From Caldicellulosiruptor morganii (lineage in GTDB: Bacteria; Bacillota; Thermoanaerobacteria; Caldicellulosiruptorales; Caldicellulosiruptoraceae), in the NCBI RefSeq assembly GCF_026810225.1, contig NZ_CP113865.1, positions 881,001-945,000 on the forward strand: 64,000 bases of DNA. Direction: 5' to 3'. Below are positions 44,772-54,331 of this stretch, one piece after another (position 1 is the stretch's first letter; every line of letters starts with the position of its first letter). The position numbers were made by a program, and so were the translations under genes. A model generated the notes under the pieces. That model worked only from the letters and a program-made list of their open reading frames with translations. It had not been told where the DNA came from and searched no databases.

Positions 44772-45170
44772 ATGTACGTAATAGATCCTATTGCAGATAT
44801 GCTCACACGCATCAGAAATGCAAATAATGCTCGCCATGAATATGTAGATATTCCGGCTTCAAAAATGAAGAAGGCTATTGCACAAATCTTACTGGAGGAA
44901 GGTTTTATAAAAGAATATGAAATAATTGATGATGGCAAGAATGGGATTATAAGAATAAAATTAAAATATGGTCCTAACAAAGAAAGAGCAATTACCGGTC
45001 TTAAAAGAATCTCGAAACCAGGACGTAGAGTATATGCAGGTAAAGATGAGCTTCCAAGGGTTCTGGGTGGACTTGGTATAGCTATTATCTCAACATCCAA
45101 AGGTATAATGACAGATAAAAAAGCAAGAAAAGAAGGAGTTGGCGGAGAGGTACTCTGCTACGTCTGGTAA
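44772..45170 (+). CDS. rpsH: 30S ribosomal protein S8
   Basis: 132 residues. [20 protein letters not shown] start and [20 protein letters not shown] end. Binds central-domain 16S rRNA; an spc-operon regulator in enterics, with no matching site evident here. Confidence 0.98.
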   Translation: MYVIDPIADMLTRIRNANNARHEYVDIPASKMKKAIAQILLEEGFIKEYEIIDDGKNGIIRIKLKYGPNKERAITGLKRISKPGRRVYAGKDELPRVLGGLGIAIISTSKGIMTDKKARKEGVGGEVLCYVW

Positions 45171-45200
45171 TAAGACTTTATTTTTGTTGGAGGTGAAATG

Positions 45201-45749
45201 ATGTCAAGAATAGGGAAAAAAACTATTGATATACCAAATGGTGTAGAGGTTAAAATAGATGGCAATGTCATTACAGTAAAAGGTCCAAAGGGTAGTTTGA
45301 CAAGAGAAATTCATCCTGAGATGATAGTTAAAATAGAAAACAATCAGATTTTGGTTCAGAGACCTTCTGATGAAAGATTTCACAGAGCACTTCATGGTCT
45401 TACAAGAACGCTTATTGCCAATATGGTTGAAGGTGTTACAAATGGTTTTGCAAAGGAATTGGAAATTGTCGGGATAGGATACAGGGCACAAAAACAGGGC
45501 AAAAAACTTATTTTAAACGTGGGATATTCTCATCCTGTGGAATTTGAAGAGCCAGCAGGGCTTACTATTGAAGTGCCTGATCAAAACAGGATAATTATAA
45601 AAGGAATTGATAAACAGCAGGTTGGTAACTTTGCGGCAGTCATCAGAAAAGTTCGTGAACCTGATCCATACCTCGGTAAAGGTATCAAATATGCAAATGA
45701 GGTATTGAGACTCAAAGAAGGAAAAGCCGGTAAAGGCGGTAAGAAATAG
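45201..45749 (+). CDS. rplF: 50S ribosomal protein L6
   Basis: 182 residues from the second of two adjacent ATGs; GGAGGTGA (45189-45196) is better spaced to 45201 than 45198. [14 protein letters not shown] and [20 protein letters not shown] are diagnostic. Confidence 0.97.
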   Translation: MSRIGKKTIDIPNGVEVKIDGNVITVKGPKGSLTREIHPEMIVKIENNQILVQRPSDERFHRALHGLTRTLIANMVEGVTNGFAKELEIVGIGYRAQKQGKKLILNVGYSHPVEFEEPAGLTIEVPDQNRIIIKGIDKQQVGNFAAVIRKVREPDPYLGKGIKYANEVLRLKEGKAGKGGKK

Positions 45750-45765
45750 AGGGGAGTGATTGGGC

Positions 45766-46134
45766 TTGTATAAAAAGGTGAATCGTAATGAAAAAAGATT
45801 AATACGTCACAAGAGAATTAGAAAGAAAGTGTTTGGTACAGCTGAAAGACCTCGTCTTTGTGTGTATAAAAGTTTAAAATATATATATGCCCAGATAATT
45901 GATGACGAAAAAGGTCATACCCTGGTTGCAGCATCATCTCTTGAACCTGAGATTAAATCAAGGCTTTCCTCTACAAAATCTGTTGAAGCTGCGCAGTATG
46001 TAGGAAAAGTTATTGCTGAAAGGGCAAAAGAAAAGGGAATAACCAGGGTTGTGTTTGACAGAGGTGGATATCCATATCATGGCAGGGTAAAAGCCTTGGC
46101 TGAGGCTGCAAGAGAAGCCGGTCTTGAGTTTTAA
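45766..46134 (+). CDS. rplR: 50S ribosomal protein L18
   Basis: 122 residues from TTG 45766 ([17 protein letters not shown]), 7 bases after GGAGTG; a second in-frame TTG at 45760 is less well placed. [20 protein letters not shown] ends the protein. 5S rRNA-binding. Confidence 0.96.
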   Translation: MYKKVNRNEKRLIRHKRIRKKVFGTAERPRLCVYKSLKYIYAQIIDDEKGHTLVAASSLEPEIKSRLSSTKSVEAAQYVGKVIAERAKEKGITRVVFDRGGYPYHGRVKALAEAAREAGLEF

Positions 46135-46154
46135 TTTAAAAGGAGGGGTAGAGC

Positions 46155-46661
46155 TTGGCGCAAAAAAGAATTGATCCAACAGGCTTGAACTTGAAAGAGA
46201 GAGTTGTTAATATAAACAGGGTTGCAAAGGTTGTAAAGGGTGGAAAAAGACTCAAATTTTCTGCTATTGTTGTGGTTGGTGACGAGAACGGGCATGTTGG
46301 CGCAGGGCATGGAAAAGCTGCTGAAATACCTGATGCTATAAGAAAGGCTATTGAAGATGCAAAAAAGCATCTTATCGAAGTGCCAATTGTTGGTACAACC
46401 ATACCTCATGAGGCAATTGGTGATTTTGGTGCTTCAAAGGTACTGATTAAGCCTGCTCCGGAGGGTACTGGTGTTATTGCAGGTGGTGCTGTGAGAGCTG
46501 TTTGTGAGCTTGCGGGCATAAAGGATATAAGAACAAAGAGCCTTGGGTCAAATAATCCTGCAAATGTTGTGCATGCTACAATAGAGGCTTTAAAGCAGCT
46601 CAAAAGACCCGAAGAGGTTGCAAGACTCAGAGGCAAGACCTTAGAAGAGATACTCAAATAA
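46155..46661 (+). CDS. rpsE: 30S ribosomal protein S5
   Basis: 168 residues, TTG start after [30 protein letters not shown] and [20 protein letters not shown]. Part of the mRNA-entry and fidelity centre. The gap to rplO is only 18 bases, leaving no room for rpmD (L30). Confidence 0.97.
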   Translation: MAQKRIDPTGLNLKERVVNINRVAKVVKGGKRLKFSAIVVVGDENGHVGAGHGKAAEIPDAIRKAIEDAKKHLIEVPIVGTTIPHEAIGDFGASKVLIKPAPEGTGVIAGGAVRAVCELAGIKDIRTKSLGSNNPANVVHATIEALKQLKRPEEVARLRGKTLEEILK

Positions 46662-46679
46662 AAAGGAGGGCAAACCTGA

Positions 46680-47123
46680 ATGAAACTTTATGAGCTAAGA
46701 CCTGCTCCAGGTGCTAAGAAAAAGCCAAAGAGAGTTGGAAGAGGCGAAAGTTCTGGTCATGGTAAGACATCCACAAGAGGTCATAAAGGGCAGTGGGCTC
46801 GTTCTGGTGGTGGTGTAAGACCCGGGTTTGAAGGCGGTCAGATGCCGCTTACCAGAAGAATTCCCAAGAGAGGCTTTAAGAATATAAATAAGAAAGTTTA
46901 TACTGAAGTCAATGTAGAGAAACTCGAAAGATTTGATAATGATACAGTAATCACTCCGGAACTTTTACTCAGAGAAGGGGTTATTAGCAAGATAGAAAAA
47001 GACGGTGTAAAGGTGCTTGGCAGAGGAAAGCTGACAAAGAGACTGATTGTGAGGGTGCAGAAAGTATCCGAGGGTGCGAGAAAGAAGATAGAAACAGCCG
47101 GAGGAAAGGTAGAGGTGATTTAA
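46680..47123 (+). CDS. rplO: 50S ribosomal protein L15
   Basis: 147 residues. [20 protein letters not shown] and the glycine-rich [17 protein letters not shown] tail that threads through 23S rRNA. Ribosome site AAAGGAGGG. Confidence 0.98.
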   Translation: MKLYELRPAPGAKKKPKRVGRGESSGHGKTSTRGHKGQWARSGGGVRPGFEGGQMPLTRRIPKRGFKNINKKVYTEVNVEKLERFDNDTVITPELLLREGVISKIEKDGVKVLGRGKLTKRLIVRVQKVSEGARKKIETAGGKVEVI

Positions 47124-47124
47124 A

Positions 47125-48432
47125 GTGTTTGAAACAATAAAAAACGCGTGGAGATTACCTGACCTGAGAAGAAAGATCCTTTTTACCCTCTTTATGATAC
47201 TAATTTTCAGACTGGGGGCTTTCATCCCAGTCCCCTATATAGATAGGGATGCACTGGCAAAGGTTATAGACGACCTGACAATGCTTGGATTTTTTGACGT
47301 TGTTGCCGGTGGAACTTTTAAAAATATGAGTATTTTTGCGATGAGTGTAACACCATATATTAACTCTTCAATTATTATGCAGCTTTTGACAATTGCAATA
47401 CCTGCTTTGGAAGAGCTTGCAAAACAGGGAGAGGAAGGTAGAAAGAAGCTTGCTGAATGGACCAGATACGGTACTGCAATTTTGGCTTTCTTGCAGGCAG
47501 TAGGAATCTATTTTGGATTGAAGAATGCATCAAGCTTGACAGGTGGAATTCCTGTTATAACAACACAGGGTCAGGGATTTTTGGGATTTATAACAATAAC
47601 AGTTGCTTTGACAGCCGGCACTGTGTTTTTAATGTGGATAGGTGAACAGATAACAGAAAATGGGATTGGGAATGGAATATCGCTTTTGATTTTTGCAGGA
47701 ATTATTTCAAGAATTCCAAATGGTGCTGTATCACTTTGGAACTATGTAGCAAAGCTGAATGAGTTTTCGCTGACAAGCATTATAGGTGTAATATTATTCC
47801 TGGTAATGGCATTGGCAATAATAGTTTTTATAATCATAATTCAAGAAGGCGAGAGAAGAATCCCTGTTCAATACGCAAAGAGAATAGTGGGAAGAAGAGT
47901 ATATGGTGGTCAAAGCACACATATTCCTATCAAGGTTAATATTGCTGGAGTCATTCCTATTATCTTTGCTATATCGCTTGTGATGCTGCCAACCACAATA
48001 GCTCAGTTTTTCCCAAACTCTGGCTTTTACAAATTTGTAAAGGCATATTTCTCCTCTGGGTCGTTGTGGTATACATTTTTCTATGCTTTGTTTATAATAG
48101 GTTTTACCTACTTCTACACAGCAATAGTTTTCAATCCTGTTGAGATAGCAAATAACTTGAAAAATTATGGAGGATTTATACCTGGTATTAGACCCGGGAA
48201 ACCAACAGTGGATTTTATTACACGTGTGCTTTCTAAAGTCACTTTTGCAGGGGCATTGTTCTTAGCATTCATTGCAATTCTGCCAACATTGGTTGGACTT
48301 ATGTTCAAACATCAGCTTAACATTTACTTTGGCGGAACAAGCTTGCTGATTGTTGTTGGTGTGGCTCTTGAGACAATCCGACAAATGGAAGCTCAAATGC
48401 TTATGAGGCATTACAAGGGATTTTTGAGCTAA
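47125..48432 (+). CDS. secY: Protein translocase subunit SecY
   Basis: 435 residues with ten membrane helices. SecY signatures: FRLGAFIPVPYIDRDAL, the plug/TM2 region GTFKNMSIFAMSVTPYINSS, the cytoplasmic loop GERRIPVQYAKR and QGEEGRKKLAEWTRYG. Forms the channel with SecE and SecG at the plasma membrane. GTG start 1 base after the rplO stop. Confidence 0.98.
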   Translation: MFETIKNAWRLPDLRRKILFTLFMILIFRLGAFIPVPYIDRDALAKVIDDLTMLGFFDVVAGGTFKNMSIFAMSVTPYINSSIIMQLLTIAIPALEELAKQGEEGRKKLAEWTRYGTAILAFLQAVGIYFGLKNASSLTGGIPVITTQGQGFLGFITITVALTAGTVFLMWIGEQITENGIGNGISLLIFAGIISRIPNGAVSLWNYVAKLNEFSLTSIIGVILFLVMALAIIVFIIIIQEGERRIPVQYAKRIVGRRVYGGQSTHIPIKVNIAGVIPIIFAISLVMLPTTIAQFFPNSGFYKFVKAYFSSGSLWYTFFYALFIIGFTYFYTAIVFNPVEIANNLKNYGGFIPGIRPGKPTVDFITRVLSKVTFAGALFLAFIAILPTLVGLMFKHQLNIYFGGTSLLIVVGVALETIRQMEAQMLMRHYKGFLS

Positions 48433-48462
48433 GTGATTTTAAAGATTAAGGTGGATGGTGAT

Positions 48463-49116
48463 ATGGATATGAGGCTTATTATTTTAGGTGCGCCGGGTGC
48501 GGGGAAAGGCACACAGGCAGAGTATCTTAGCAATAGATTTGGTATTCCTCATATTTCAACAGGAGATATTTTGAGAGAAAATGTAAGAAACCAAACAGAA
48601 CTTGGTAAAAAGGCAAAAGAATATATGGACAAAGGGCTTTTAGTACCAGATGAGATAGTTATTGAACTTGTTAAAGATAGGCTTGCTCAGGATGATTGCA
48701 AAAATGGTTTTTTGCTTGATGGATTTCCAAGGAATATTTCTCAAGCTGAAGCACTGGAAAAGGTTCTGGCTGATCTTGGTCAGAAGATAGATAAGGTTTT
48801 GAACATTGAGGTACCTGATGAAAAAATCCTGGAGCGAATGTCAGGCAGAAGAATCTGTAAAAATTGTGGTGCAAGTTTCCATATAATTTACAGACCACCC
48901 AAGAAAGAAGGCATTTGTGATGTGTGTGGTGGAGAGTTATATCAGCGAGAGGATGACAGGGAAGAGACAGTAAAGAGACGTTTAGAGGTTTACCATGCAC
49001 AGACTCAGCCTTTAATAGAATACTATAAAAATAAAGGTTTGCTTGTAACAGCTGTGGGTCAGGAAGAAATTGCTGATACCACAAAAGAGGTGCTAAAAGC
49101 GCTGGGGGTTGAGTAA
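48463..49116 (+). CDS. adk: Adenylate kinase
   Basis: 217 residues from ATG 48463 (AAGGTGG 8 bases upstream; the frame open from 48433 has no site). P-loop [13 protein letters not shown]-binding [20 protein letters not shown], and a long LID with four zinc ligands (CKNC and CDVC), the Gram-positive type. Balances ATP + AMP with 2 ADP. Confidence 0.97.
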   Translation: MDMRLIILGAPGAGKGTQAEYLSNRFGIPHISTGDILRENVRNQTELGKKAKEYMDKGLLVPDEIVIELVKDRLAQDDCKNGFLLDGFPRNISQAEALEKVLADLGQKIDKVLNIEVPDEKILERMSGRRICKNCGASFHIIYRPPKKEGICDVCGGELYQREDDREETVKRRLEVYHAQTQPLIEYYKNKGLLVTAVGQEEIADTTKEVLKALGVE

Positions 49117-49133
49117 GGAGCAAGGGAAGAAAA

Positions 49134-49877
49134 ATGATTACTATTAAATCTGAAGCTGAACTTGACAGCATGAGATCTGCAGGTAGAATTGTTGCAAATG
49201 TTTTAAAGGAATTGGAGAAGATAATAAAACCTGGGATTACAACAAAAGAACTTGATGAATTTGCCGAAGAATATATAATTAAAAATGGCGGGATACCATC
49301 ATTTAAAGGGTTGTACGGGTATCCTGCCTCAATATGTACTTCAATTAATGATGAGGTAGTTCATGGAATTCCAGGTTTGAGAAGGCTTGAAAATGGAGAT
49401 ATTATCAGTATAGATGTGGGAGTATGTGTTGATGGGCTTCATGCCGATGCAGCGAGGACGTTTGCTGTTGGGGAAATTTCCGAAACAGCAAAGTTGCTTA
49501 TAAAAACTACTGAAGAAAGCTTTTTTGAAGGGATTAAAAACGCGGTTGCTGGCAGAAGAATAGGTGATATTTCAAATAGTATTCAGAAATATGTGGAAAG
49601 CCGTGGCTTCAGTGTAGTGAGGGATTTGGTGGGACATGGAATTGGAAGAAAGTTCCATGAATCACCTCAAGTCCCGAATTTTGGGAAAGCTGGAGTTGGG
49701 ATAAGGCTTATCAAGAACATGACTTTGGCGATTGAACCCATGGTAAATGAAGGAACTTTCAGGGTTTACACAGCAGAGGATGGGTGGACAGTTAAAACAC
49801 TTGATGGTAAGCTCTCTGCCCATTATGAAAACACTATTGTAATTACAGAGGGTTTACCGGAGATAATTACATTATGA
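49134..49877 (+). CDS. map: Methionine aminopeptidase, type I
   Basis: 247 residues. Metal ligands visible in DVGVCVDGLHADAARTFAVG (two Asp), GHGIGRKFHESPQVPNF (His), LAIEPMVNEG (Glu) and YENTIVITEG (Glu). Removes initiator Met cotranslationally. Confidence 0.97.
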   Translation: MITIKSEAELDSMRSAGRIVANVLKELEKIIKPGITTKELDEFAEEYIIKNGGIPSFKGLYGYPASICTSINDEVVHGIPGLRRLENGDIISIDVGVCVDGLHADAARTFAVGEISETAKLLIKTTEESFFEGIKNAVAGRRIGDISNSIQKYVESRGFSVVRDLVGHGIGRKFHESPQVPNFGKAGVGIRLIKNMTLAIEPMVNEGTFRVYTAEDGWTVKTLDGKLSAHYENTIVITEGLPEIITL

Positions 49878-49889
49878 GGTGTTTTTAAA

Positions 49890-50159
49890 ATGGATCTTCA
49901 AATAGGGCAGATAGTTCTGTCCAAGATGGGTAGGGATAAAAACAGGTTCTTTATCATATTTGACATAACAGATGATGGTTATGTATACCTTGTAGATGGG
50001 AAACTGAGAAAGATCAAAAAACCCAAAAAGAAAAAGATTAAACACATTGCACCAACCAGATTTGTTTCTGAAGAGATAAAAGAGAAAATACTGAAGAAAA
50101 AGCTAACAGATGCGGAGGTTGCAAAGGTGATAGAGGAATTTGAGAATAGAAAAGAGTAG
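49890..50159 (+). CDS. KOW-domain RNA-binding protein (L14e/L6e/L27e-like)
   Basis: 89 residues. The N-terminal KOW-like barrel (LQIGQIVLSKMGRDKNRFFII) and the very basic stretch RKIKKPKKKKIKHIAPT suggest RNA or ribosome binding. This small protein is regularly found between map and infA in clostridia; exact role unknown. Confidence 0.85.
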   Translation: MDLQIGQIVLSKMGRDKNRFFIIFDITDDGYVYLVDGKLRKIKKPKKKKIKHIAPTRFVSEEIKEKILKKKLTDAEVAKVIEEFENRKE

Positions 50160-50173
50160 GGGGTTGATAAGCC

Positions 50174-50392
50174 TTGTCCAAGGAGGATGTTATTGAAGTA
50201 GAAGGGACTGTTATTGAGGCATTACCGAATGCTATGTTTCAGGTTCAGCTTGACAATGGGCATAAAGTTCTTGCACATGTGTCCGGTAAATTAAGAATGA
50301 ATTTTATCAGAATACTACCAGGTGATAGAGTTGTGGTACAGCTCTCACCTTATGACCTTACACGCGGCAGAATTGTCTGGAGGTCTAAATAA
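50174..50392 (+). CDS. infA: Translation initiation factor IF-1
   Basis: 72 residues, the standard length, TTG start after [45 protein letters not shown] and [20 protein letters not shown] cover the whole OB fold. Binds the 30S A-site. Confidence 0.98.
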   Translation: MSKEDVIEVEGTVIEALPNAMFQVQLDNGHKVLAHVSGKLRMNFIRILPGDRVVVQLSPYDLTRGRIVWRSK

Positions 50393-50421
50393 ACTCTTTT
50401 TAAAAAGGGAGGAACTGGAGA

Positions 50422-50535
50422 ATGAAGGTACGACCATCTGTCAAACCTATCTGTGAAAAATGCAAGGTTATAAGAAGAAAAGGGAAGATTAGAATAATCT
50501 GTGAAAATCCAAAGCACAAACAAAGACAAGGTTAA
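50422..50535 (+). CDS. rpmJ: 50S ribosomal protein L36
   Basis: 37 residues: [20 protein letters not shown] to KHKQRQG. The zinc set Cys11, Cys14, Cys27 and His32 is intact. GGGAGG site upstream. Confidence 0.97.
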
Positions 50536-50558
50536 ATTTGTGGAGGTGAATTTTTAGA

Positions 50559-50930
50559 ATGGCGAGAATTGCAGGTGTTGACTTACCAAGAGAGAAAAGA
50601 GTCGAGATTGCACTGACATATATTTTTGGTATAGGACTTTCAAGATCAAAACAGATTTTGAGAGATACTGGCGTTGACCCGAACAAGAGAGTAAAAGATT
50701 TGACTGATGATGAAATTGCAAAGATAAGAGACTATATAGATAAAAACTTCAAGGTTGAAGGTGAGCTCAGAGCAGAGATAGCAAGAAATATTAAAAGACT
50801 AATTGATATTAGATGTTACAGAGGTTTGAGACACTTAAGAGGTCTTCCTGTTCGTGGTCAGCGAACAAGAACAAATGCAAGGACAAGAAAAGGTCCAAGA
50901 AAAACTGTTGGTGTCATGAGAAAGAAATAA
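50559..50930 (+). CDS. rpsM: 30S ribosomal protein S13
   Basis: 123 residues. [20 protein letters not shown] and the C-terminal [20 protein letters not shown] are diagnostic. 30S head, contacts P-site tRNA. Confidence 0.98.
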   Translation: MARIAGVDLPREKRVEIALTYIFGIGLSRSKQILRDTGVDPNKRVKDLTDDEIAKIRDYIDKNFKVEGELRAEIARNIKRLIDIRCYRGLRHLRGLPVRGQRTRTNARTRKGPRKTVGVMRKK

Positions 50931-50952
50931 TAAAAAGGAGGAGTAAATAAGA

Positions 50953-51345
50953 ATGGCAAGACCAGCAAGAAGGACAGTAAGACGTTCTGAAAGAAAGAAT
51001 GTAGAAAAAGGTATTGCTCATATACATTCAACATTTAATAATACTATTGTGACAATTACTGACCCATCTGGGAACGCAATAGCATGGGCAAGCGGAGGAA
51101 CATGTGGATTTTCAGGGACAAAAAAAGGAACACCATTTGCTGCTCAACTTGCAGCAGAAAAGGCTGCAAAGATGGCAATGGACCATGGCATGAGAACAGT
51201 TGAGGTTTATGTAAAAGGACCTGGTGCTGGTAGAGAAGCGGCAATAAGAGCACTTCAGGCAGCAGGCCTTGAAGTAACCCTTATAAAAGACGTTACTCCA
51301 ATTCCTCACAATGGCTGCAGGCCACCGAAAAGAAGAAGAGTGTAA
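50953..51345 (+). CDS. rpsK: 30S ribosomal protein S11
   Basis: 130 residues. [39 protein letters not shown] and [16 protein letters not shown] are diagnostic. Platform protein near the E-site. Confidence 0.98.
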   Translation: MARPARRTVRRSERKNVEKGIAHIHSTFNNTIVTITDPSGNAIAWASGGTCGFSGTKKGTPFAAQLAAEKAAKMAMDHGMRTVEVYVKGPGAGREAAIRALQAAGLEVTLIKDVTPIPHNGCRPPKRRRV

Positions 51346-51372
51346 AAATTTTTATTGGGAGGTGCTTTGACC

Positions 51373-51999
51373 TTGTCAAAATATATTGGACCTGATTGCA
51401 GATTGTGCAGAAGAGAAGGAATGAAATTATTTTTAAAAGGTGATAGATGTTATACCGAAAAGTGCGCTTTTGCAAAAAGACCATATCCACCCGGTCAGCA
51501 TGGACAGGAAAGAAAGAAACTTTCCGAGTATGGTATGCAGCTTAGAGAGAAACAAAAGGTAAAGAGGATCTATGGTGTTTTAGAAACTCAATTCAGAAGA
51601 TATTTTGAAATGGCTGAAAAGATGAAAGGTATTGCCGGTGAAAACCTTTTGTCATTGCTTGAAAGAAGACTTGATAATGTTGTATACAGGCTTGGTTTTG
51701 CTTCATCACGAGGAGAGGCAAGAGTACTTGTTTCACATGCTCACTTTTTGGTAAATGGTAAACCTGTTAATATTCCTTCTTATCTTGTTGAGGTTGGAGA
51801 TGTGATTGAAGTTAGGGAAAAGAGCAAATCAAAGCAAAGATTTATTGAAATAAAGGAAAAGTACGCAAAAAAACCATCACCAAAATGGCTTGAAAAGGAT
51901 GCTGAAAATCTTGTGGGTAGAGTAATAGCTCTGCCAACAAGAGAAGATATCGATATGCCAATAAGAGAGCACTTGATAGTAGAGCTTTATTCTAAGTAA
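51373..51999 (+). CDS. rpsD: 30S ribosomal protein S4
   Basis: 208 residues from TTG 51373; GGGAGGTG (51357-51364) is 8 bases upstream, so TTG 51355 and 51367 are rejected. N-terminal four-Cys knuckle (CRLC then CYTEKC) is the zinc-type S4; S4 RNA-binding domain [20 protein letters not shown]. 16S assembly initiator. Confidence 0.97.
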   Translation: MSKYIGPDCRLCRREGMKLFLKGDRCYTEKCAFAKRPYPPGQHGQERKKLSEYGMQLREKQKVKRIYGVLETQFRRYFEMAEKMKGIAGENLLSLLERRLDNVVYRLGFASSRGEARVLVSHAHFLVNGKPVNIPSYLVEVGDVIEVREKSKSKQRFIEIKEKYAKKPSPKWLEKDAENLVGRVIALPTREDIDMPIREHLIVELYSK

Positions 52000-52055
52000 T
52001 AAATGCCCTCACGAAAATGGTGGTTGTGTATTACTTTTAAGGAGGGTATATTAAG

Positions 52056-53030
52056 TTGATTGAAATACAAAAACCAACAATTAGGTGTGAAGAACTGAGC
52101 CCTGACCAAAAATACGGGCGATATGTAATTGAACCCTTAGAAAGAGGGTATGGGATCACAATTGGGAATGCCCTGAGAAGAACTCTTTTATCATCAATAC
52201 CAGGTGCTGCTGTGACAGCGGTTAAGATAGATGGGGTTTTGCATGAGTTTTCGACCATTCCGGGGGTATTGGAAGATGTTCCTGAGATTATTCTTAACCT
52301 GAAAGGTTTGGCAATCAAAATGTCATCCCCTGGACCAAAAATAATCTACATTGAAGCGCAGGGTGAGTGTGAGGTAAAAGCAAAGGATATAAAAGCAGAT
52401 GCTGATATAGAGATTTGTAACCCTGATCATCATATTGCAACACTCAACTCAGATGCAAGACTTTTTATGGAGATAACAGTAAACCAGGGCAAAGGCTATG
52501 TACCTGCAGAAAGAAATAAACAATCAAACCAGCCAATAGGTGTGATTCCTGTTGATTCTATCTATACACCTGTTACCAAAGTGAATTACAGAGTTGAAAA
52601 TACAAGAGTTGGTCAAGTGACAGATTATGACAAGCTCACAATGGAAATTTGGACCAATGGCACTATCAGACCTGATGAGGCTTTAACAGTTGCTGCAAAA
52701 ATTTTAATTGAGCATTTTAACCTGTTTACTGATCTTTCTAATATTCCAACTAAAATTGAGACGGTTGTGAAGCAAGAACCGCCGAAGAGGAATAAACTTT
52801 TGGATATGACTATAGAGGAACTTGAGCTTTCTGTCAGGTCATACAACTGTCTAAAGAGGGCTGGTATAAACACTGTTGAAGATTTGGTCAACAAGACAGA
52901 AGAAGAAATGATGAAAGTAAGAAACCTTGGTAAAAAGTCCTTGGAAGAGGTCATCCAAAAGCTTCATAGCTTGGGGTTGAGTCTCAAAAAGAGCGATAGC
53001 ACGCCGAAGGAGGAGGAAGAAGAGAAATGA
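52056..53030 (+). CDS. rpoA: RNA polymerase alpha subunit
   Basis: 324 residues, TTG start after AAGGAGGG. N-terminal domain with [20 protein letters not shown] (dimerisation), and C-terminal domain from about 245 ([33 protein letters not shown]) that contacts UP elements. The acidic tail ends KEEEEEK. Overlaps rplQ by 4 bases. Confidence 0.98.
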   Translation: MIEIQKPTIRCEELSPDQKYGRYVIEPLERGYGITIGNALRRTLLSSIPGAAVTAVKIDGVLHEFSTIPGVLEDVPEIILNLKGLAIKMSSPGPKIIYIEAQGECEVKAKDIKADADIEICNPDHHIATLNSDARLFMEITVNQGKGYVPAERNKQSNQPIGVIPVDSIYTPVTKVNYRVENTRVGQVTDYDKLTMEIWTNGTIRPDEALTVAAKILIEHFNLFTDLSNIPTKIETVVKQEPPKRNKLLDMTIEELELSVRSYNCLKRAGINTVEDLVNKTEEEMMKVRNLGKKSLEEVIQKLHSLGLSLKKSDSTPKEEEEEK

Positions 53031-53368
53031 ACAAGCTGAGAAAACTTAAAAGAGACATTGACCACAGAAAAGCACTTATGAGAAACCTGGCAACATCCCT
53101 GTTCAAGCATGGAAGAATTATGACCACAGAAGCAAAAGCAAAAGACTTGAGAAGAGTGGCCGAAAAACTGATCACTATAGCTAAAAAAGGCGACCTTGCA
53201 TCATACAGAAGAGTTTTAGCCTACCTGTATGAAGAAGATGTTGCTTATGACCTTTTTCAGAAAATAGCACCGAGATATCAGGGTCGAAATGGCGGTTATA
53301 CAAGGATAATTAAAGTGGGTCCCAGAAAAGGTGACGGTGCAATGATGGTTTATATAGAGCTTGTGTAA
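53027..53368 (+). CDS. rplQ: 50S ribosomal protein L17
   Basis: 113 residues. [20 protein letters not shown] and [19 protein letters not shown] are diagnostic. Last gene of the supercluster; ends at a strong terminator. Confidence 0.98.
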   Translation: MNKLRKLKRDIDHRKALMRNLATSLFKHGRIMTTEAKAKDLRRVAEKLITIAKKGDLASYRRVLAYLYEEDVAYDLFQKIAPRYQGRNGGYTRIIKVGPRKGDGAMMVYIELV

Positions 53369-53401
53369 GGTCAAAGAGGACTTTACCTCTTTGACCTTTT
53401 C
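53369..53401 (+). terminator. Terminator of the ribosomal supercluster
   Basis: 10-bp stem GGTCAAAGAG (53369-53378) / CTCTTTGACC (53387-53396), then TTTT. Confidence 0.85.
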
Positions 53402-53435
53402 TGGTTAATTTGTGTTTTAGAAAAGCTTAGTTTTA

Positions 53436-53466
53436 AAATATGTTTGCTAAAAACGAACATATTTTT
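53436..53466 (+). terminator. Second, AT-rich terminator-like hairpin
   Basis: AAATATGTT (53436-53444) / AACATATTT (53456-53464) with a T-run at the end; possible backup terminator before the tRNA promoter. Confidence 0.4.
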
Positions 53467-53470
53467 GCTA

Positions 53471-53502
53471 TTTACAAAATTCAAAGTATATGCTATTATA
53501 AT
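53471..53502 (+). promoter_or_regulatory. tRNA promoter
   Basis: TTTACA (53471-53476), 17 bases, TATTAT (53494-53499), with an overlapping TATAAT at 53497-53502; about 18 bases before the tRNA. Confidence 0.55.
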
Positions 53503-53519
53503 TAATGCGTTTTGATTGT

Positions 53520-53593
53520 TGCGGGATGGTGTAATGGTAGCACAGGTGACTCTGGATCACCTTGTCTAGGTTCGAGTCCTAGTCCCGCAGCCA
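53520..53593 (+). tRNA. trnQ: tRNA-Gln (anticodon CTG)
   Basis: 74 bases with encoded CCA. Acceptor TGCGGGA pairs with TCCCGCA; the anticodon arm GGTGA-CTCTGGA-TCACC puts CTG at 34-36; the T arm contains GGTTCGAGTCC. Confidence 0.95.
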
Positions 53594-53597
53594 AAAT

Positions 53598-53673
53598 GGC
53601 CCTATCGTCTAGAGGCCCAGGACACCGCCCTCTCACGGCGGAGACAGGGGTTCGAATCCCCTTAGGGCTACCA
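53598..53673 (+). tRNA. trnE: tRNA-Glu (anticodon CTC)
   Basis: 76 bases with encoded CCA. Acceptor GGCCCTA pairs with TAGGGCT (one G-T); anticodon arm CCGCC-CTCTCAC-GGCGG gives CTC; T arm GGGGTTCGAATCCCC. Four bases after tRNA-Gln, surely one transcript. Confidence 0.95.
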
Positions 53674-53693
53674 AATTTTATATTTACCTGTAA

Positions 53694-53732
53694 AAAACGA
53701 GCTTGAGATAAAACTCAAGCTCGTTTTTGTAT
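53694..53732 (+). terminator. Terminator after the tRNA pair
   Basis: 14-bp stem AAAACGAGCTTGAG (53694-53707) / CTCAAGCTCGTTTT (53714-53727) with T-tail. Confidence 0.9.
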
Positions 53733-53812
53733 TTTATTAACTTTTAAACGAATGGAATGTTGAAAGTTCACTTCGAGTTATAGAACTCTAATGTTAAATC
53801 TTCAATTTTGAT

Positions 53813-53860
53813 AAAATCAAAAAAATTCCCCCATTTTACTTGTATTAAGTAAAATGGGGG
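53813..53860 (-). terminator. Terminator of the HdrA-like small gene (minus strand)
   Basis: 14-bp stem CCCCCATTTTACTT (53828-53841) / AAGTAAAATGGGGG (53847-53860); on the minus strand it is followed by AATTTTTTTG. Confidence 0.85.
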
Positions 53861-53876
53861 CAAGATCTTAATAAAA

Positions 53877-54107
53877 CTAAGAATTTGCTTTTACTGCATT
53901 TTTTATAGCCTCAATTGCCTGTTGTGTATCCATATTTCTGATTTCTACCCCAATGTGCTTTTCTTTTGGGAAACCAACTGCTTCAAATGCATCCCTGTAC
54001 ATTTTTCTTTGCATGGTTGGATCGCAGCCTGCAACATATAGCTGATCAATTTCAGCACCATTTAACAGTTCTCTCAAGTATTTGTCACAATCAATGGTGA
54101 GCATCAT
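53877..54107 (-). CDS. Small protein resembling a segment of HdrA-type reductases
   Basis: 76 residues from ATG 54107 (54104 equally possible), after AAGGTGAG. The segment IDQLYVAGCDPTMQRKMYRD recalls the VxVAGCSPRxHExxFR motif of heterodisulfide reductase subunit A-like proteins, but the FAD and Fe-S cluster parts are absent. It has its own strong terminator, so it is probably a real stand-alone gene rather than debris. One Cys sits in the AGC motif and one in IDCDKY. Function unknown. Confidence 0.6.
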   Translation of the reverse strand: MMLTIDCDKYLRELLNGAEIDQLYVAGCDPTMQRKMYRDAFEAVGFPKEKHIGVEIRNMDTQQAIEAIKNAVKANS

Positions 54108-54231
54108 GTTGCTCACCTTGTTTGTTTTATGGTGCAGATAATTTATATAAACAACTTTGTATTTATTGATAATAATTTTGAATTTAACTGACCATCAAAT
54201 TGTTACTTATATCCAATTTTTGTAGTTACCA

Positions 54232-54260
54232 TTGCAAAACTATTAACAATATGATAATAT
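54232..54260 (+). promoter_or_regulatory. Promoter of the arsenic operon
   Basis: TTGCAA (54232-54237), 17 bases, TAATAT (54255-54260). Confidence 0.55.
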
Positions 54261-54286
54261 ATGAGTAAATTCAAATATACTCATAT
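54259..54286 (+). promoter_or_regulatory. ArsR-type operator
   Basis: Perfect 9-bp inverted repeat ATATGAGTA (54259-54267) / TACTCATAT (54278-54286) with a 10-bp centre, overlapping the -10 box and start point of the operon that encodes an ArsR domain. Confidence 0.7.
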
Positions 54287-54331
54287 AGAAAGGAGTGAAA
54301 TGAAATAAGTCTTGCTGAAATTTTTAAGGCT

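Noticed and set aside
46131..46409. Long reverse frames inside rpsE, rplN, rplC and other ribosomal genes
   Set aside because: Shadows of strongly conserved plus-strand genes; no ribosome sites.
53512..53706. 64-codon frame across the tRNA genes
   Set aside because: It runs through two complete tRNAs and is not a protein gene.
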